From positions 1-17,038 of the forward strand of contig CAXCCG010000057.1 in assembly GCA_963981015.1 (NCBI GenBank): 17,038 nt of DNA, in the 5' to 3' direction. How positions within the stretch are numbered: the stretch's first letter is position 1; each line of letters begins with the position of its first letter. Under the pieces are notes generated by a model. It saw nothing but the letters and a program-made list of their open reading frames with translations. It did no database searches and was not told the DNA's origin. This document shows positions 15,136 to 17,038 of the stretch, piece after piece. This DNA comes from Thiopontia sp013349825. Lineage in GTDB: Bacteria; Pseudomonadota; Gammaproteobacteria; GCF-002020875. The translations under genes were made by a program, and so were the position numbers.

Positions 15136-15400
15136 GCCTGAACTCCTCAACCTTTATTGATTCGTTTGCTATTATGGCTCTATTCTACAAAACTGAGACA
15201 CCGATTAACAGTAAACTGCAGCACTGAATAAGTCTGGGCAAAATGAATCGTGCTCATAGCGCCAAAGATCAAGGCGCACCGCAAGGTGTCTCTCTCGAAA
15301 TTCCTCTAACCAAGATCAGATTGGATCTTCTTGCCGATAGTGTAGAGTCCATTTCGATCTGAAACGCGATTGGTGACGTATCCTGTTCGTGAAATATAGA

Positions 15401-15430
15401 TTGATAATGGTCTAGTTTCCCCTGTAATAT
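15401..15430 (+). promoter_or_regulatory. hipBA promoter
   Basis: TTGATA (15401-15406), 18-nt spacer, TAATAT (15425-15430). The -10 is overlapped by the palindromic operator at 15426-15445, the layout expected for autorepression by HipB. Predicted transcription start near 15437, leaving a leader of about 30 nt. Confidence 0.6.
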
Positions 15431-15445
15431 CCCGTACAGGATATT
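15426..15445. promoter_or_regulatory. Probable HipB operator
   Basis: Perfect inverted repeat AATATCC-N6-GGATATT. The E. coli HipB operator is TATCC-N8-GGATA; here the same half-sites are separated by 6 rather than 8 bases. A lone TATCC half-site lies at 15379-15383, upstream of the -35. Position over the -10 implies repression of its own operon. Confidence 0.65.
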
Positions 15446-15465
15446 TGAGGGGCAGGGTATTTAAT

Positions 15466-15705
15466 ATGAGTAAAATTATCACATACGGGAAAGTGAGATC
15501 TGTTGAGGACATCGGCAAATTGCTTCGCGCAAAACGTAAAGAGCAGGGTCTAACGCAATCAGATGTTTCTGATCTCACAACATTAAGTATTCGTTTTCTC
15601 TCTGAGGTTGAGCGCGGAAAAGAGAGGGCAGAAATTGGAAAGGTGATGGAGTACCTACAGAACCTCGGTCTTGACCTTTATGTAAAACCGCGCGGTGAAC
15701 AGTGA
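15466..15705 (+). CDS. hipB: HipB-like antitoxin, XRE-family HTH
   Basis: 79 residues from ATG 15466, close to the size of E. coli HipB. The HTH spans about 14-70: IGKLLRAKRKEQGLTQSDVS is the classic first half, followed by TTLSIRFLSEVERGKERAEI, where the recognition helix and the 'ERGK' turn lie. The frame is open back to TTG 15445, but that lies inside the operator and would overlap the promoter, so ATG 15466 (GGGGCAGGG upstream) is chosen. It should dimerise, repress the operon through the AATATCC palindrome, and bind HipA. The stop overlaps the hipA start by 4 bp (GTGA), typical of coupled hipBA translation. Confidence 0.88.
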   Translation: MSKIITYGKVRSVEDIGKLLRAKRKEQGLTQSDVSDLTTLSIRFLSEVERGKERAEIGKVMEYLQNLGLDLYVKPRGEQ

Positions 15706-16970
15706 GGCAACTAAAAGTCTACTATGAGGGGGATTTGGTTGGCACTCTTCTTCAACAAGTGGGTCAGTACATCCCCAAGTTCTACTATGACTCAACATGG
15801 ATAGAGCATGGGTTTCCTCTCTCCCTCTCCCTGCCACTTATACCAGAGGATCTTGGTGAGAAAGCTTTCAACTTCTTTACCAACCTGCTGCCTGAAGGAG
15901 ATGCGCGGACCCGTATCGTGGGAAAACTGAAAATTCCCAATGACGATTTTTCACTGCTGGGGGCCATTGGTGGAGAGTGTGCTGGTGCTTTAGTGTTATG
16001 CACAGACTATATGGACCCCGCTGATGGCTGGTATGAACAGATCAGCGAAAGCACTTTTGATCAGATGGTAGAGACCAATGGGCTAAGCATCACATCCATC
16101 CATAGTAAAAATCGACTCTCACTAGCCGGTGCTCAAGATAAGCTACCTATCTATATGGATGGTGATCAATATTACCTACCGCAAAATGGTGCAGCTTCGA
16201 CTCACATTATCAAGTTCAACGTCCTGGCATATAAGAATGTGCCTGCTTATGAAACACTCATGGCGATGATTGCGAGTGAGGCGGGTATTACCGTTGCACC
16301 GATAAGCTATCACACACATACAAATGGAGCTTTCGCACTGATTGAACGTTATGACCGTGAGCTTGTCTCGAACTATGATGTAAGACGGTTACACCAAGAG
16401 GATTTCTGCCAAGCCACAGGCCGTAGCAGTGGGCAGAAATATCCGGTGAAAGATGATCAGACAGATAATGCCCTCGGTGAAATTATAGCCATCTTGCGTG
16501 AGTACAGCTCCAATCCGCTACAGGATATGATGAAAGTTATTCGCTGGCAGATCTTCAATGTCTTATCCGGCAATAGCGATGCACATCTGAAGAACATCTC
16601 TCTTCTGTACGCAGTCGACGCAAACAAGAGAGTTACCGTGAACCTAGCACCTTTCTACGATCTTGTCTGTACACATGCAATTGAACGGATATCTAAAGAG
16701 CTGGCTATCCCGGTTGGCAAACAAGATAACCCCGATAATGTGCATTATAGTGACTGGGTAGCAATGGCAGATGATTGTGGTGTTACTCAAAAAATAGTGA
16801 TCAATGAAGTGATGCGATTGGCGAATTACTTACCACAGTGGACAGTGGAGTCGATTGAAAATTTTGAGGAGAAGTATGGAGCCTATCCTGCGTTGCAGCG
16901 TATTGAACGGTCGATCAACATCCTCTGCCGTAGAGCTATAGATGCAATAGAGCTACAGACTAAAAGATAA
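15702..16970 (+). CDS. hipA: HipA-family serine/threonine kinase toxin
   Basis: 422 residues versus 440 for E. coli HipA. N-subdomain with PLSLSLPL and FFTNLLPEG; core kinase with GGECAGAL, RLSLAGAQDKL (S140 aligns with the autophosphorylated Ser150 of E. coli HipA), STHIIK with K171 for ATP, ERYDR, HQEDFCQATG, catalytic GNSDAHLKN (D293, N298, where E. coli has DGHAKN), and APFYD with metal-binding D320. All key residues are present, so it is predicted active. Known HipA phosphorylates glutamyl-tRNA synthetase and induces dormancy; relatives target other aminoacyl-tRNA synthetases, so the substrate here is open. Start GTG 15702 overlaps the hipB stop; the N-terminus RQLKVYYEGDLVGTL matches the family start. 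No domain split (it is not a HipBST arrangement). Confidence 0.9.
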   Translation: MRQLKVYYEGDLVGTLLQQVGQYIPKFYYDSTWIEHGFPLSLSLPLIPEDLGEKAFNFFTNLLPEGDARTRIVGKLKIPNDDFSLLGAIGGECAGALVLCTDYMDPADGWYEQISESTFDQMVETNGLSITSIHSKNRLSLAGAQDKLPIYMDGDQYYLPQNGAASTHIIKFNVLAYKNVPAYETLMAMIASEAGITVAPISYHTHTNGAFALIERYDRELVSNYDVRRLHQEDFCQATGRSSGQKYPVKDDQTDNALGEIIAILREYSSNPLQDMMKVIRWQIFNVLSGNSDAHLKNISLLYAVDANKRVTVNLAPFYDLVCTHAIERISKELAIPVGKQDNPDNVHYSDWVAMADDCGVTQKIVINEVMRLANYLPQWTVESIENFEEKYGAYPALQRIERSINILCRRAIDAIELQTKR

Positions 16971-16974
16971 AGGA

Positions 16975-16999
16975 ACCTCTGAAGTAACTATTCAGGGGT
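16975..16999 (+). terminator. Possible hairpin terminator after hipA
   Basis: ACCTCTGAA (16975-16983) pairs with TTCAGGGGT (16991-16999) over nine positions with one G-U pair and a 7-nt loop, five bases after the hipA stop. The following T-run is short (CATTTCC), so intrinsic termination would be weak. Confidence 0.4.
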
Positions 17000-17038
17000 C
17001 ATTTCCATAAACTCAGGCCACCGTCTCTCATAGAGCAG

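Larger units (their letters stand above)
15136..15465. other. Divergent intergenic region between the DUF551-like gene and hipBA
   Basis: About 330 bases with no convincing gene. It holds three short inverted repeats (GCGCC 15259-15263 with GGCGC 15273-15277; CACC-GCAA-GGTG just after; AAGATC 15312-15317 with GATCTT 15324-15329), a TATCC half-site at 15379-15383, and the hipBA promoter and operator at its right end. I see no clear promoter for the minus-strand gene. Confidence 0.5.

Noticed and set aside
15306..15578. Minus-strand frame across the hipBA promoter and hipB
   Set aside because: Overlaps the operator and the HTH coding sequence, with no recognisable domain or good start.
1..17038. 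CRISPR array, tRNA, rRNA, transposase or integrase
   Set aside because: I found no regularly spaced repeats, no cloverleaf or rRNA motifs, and no DDE or recombinase-like protein in the window.

Overview
The window looks like part of a gammaproteobacterial chromosome of middling GC, probably from a free-living or host-associated environmental lineage. The evidence is the very large hybrid sensor kinases, a long methyl-accepting chemotaxis protein (MCP), a membrane diguanylate cyclase, and CTCGTTCCCA(C/T)GCT palindromes of a kind I associate with sulfur-oxidising and related gammaproteobacteria. The lineage is an inference from style; there is no rRNA or housekeeping marker here.

Layout, left to right. 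(1) 1-1780 is the 3' part of a PAS-HisKA-HATPase-REC-HPt hybrid kinase cut by the window edge. (2) 1892-2694 is a MntA/HepT (nucleotidyltransferase/HEPN) toxin-antitoxin pair with both signature motifs intact. (3) 2767-5841 is a second hybrid kinase with a periplasmic NIT domain, two REC domains and an HPt, starting at TTG. (4) 5926-9384 is a 1152-residue MCP with a duplicated periplasmic sensor unit and about five tandem HAMP units. (5) 9385-10094 holds two copies of a palindromic repeat flanking a small unrecognised gene, followed by two overlapping sigma70-type promoters decorated with GATC-centred palindromes. (6) 10095-13088 is a third hybrid kinase (periplasmic sensor-HAMP-PAS-HisKA-HATPase-REC-HPt), followed after 21 nt by (7) 13110-14741, a Cache-GGDEF diguanylate cyclase with an intact I-site. 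(8) 14821-15135 on the minus strand is a small DUF551-like protein. (9) 15466-16970 is a HipB/HipA module with its own promoter and a palindromic operator.

How it works together. The three kinases share a closely similar HisKA-HATPase-REC-HPt chassis but carry different N-terminal sensors, so they look like paralogues that spread locally and swapped inputs. None has a DNA-binding output and no stand-alone response regulator is encoded here. Their HPt domains must therefore pass phosphate to a regulator outside the window. The MCP feeds a CheA array, and the cyclase turns a periplasmic signal into c-di-GMP. The block is a signal-input island bordered and interrupted by two toxin-antitoxin systems.

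The most unusual direct observation is a set of long G homopolymers in the signalling genes: G9 inside the second kinase just before its HPt, G9 in the ribosome-binding region of the MCP, and G8 and G7 inside the third kinase. One-base slippage at each coding tract leads to a stop within a few to about 25 codons. This suggests, but does not prove, phase-variable sensory genes.
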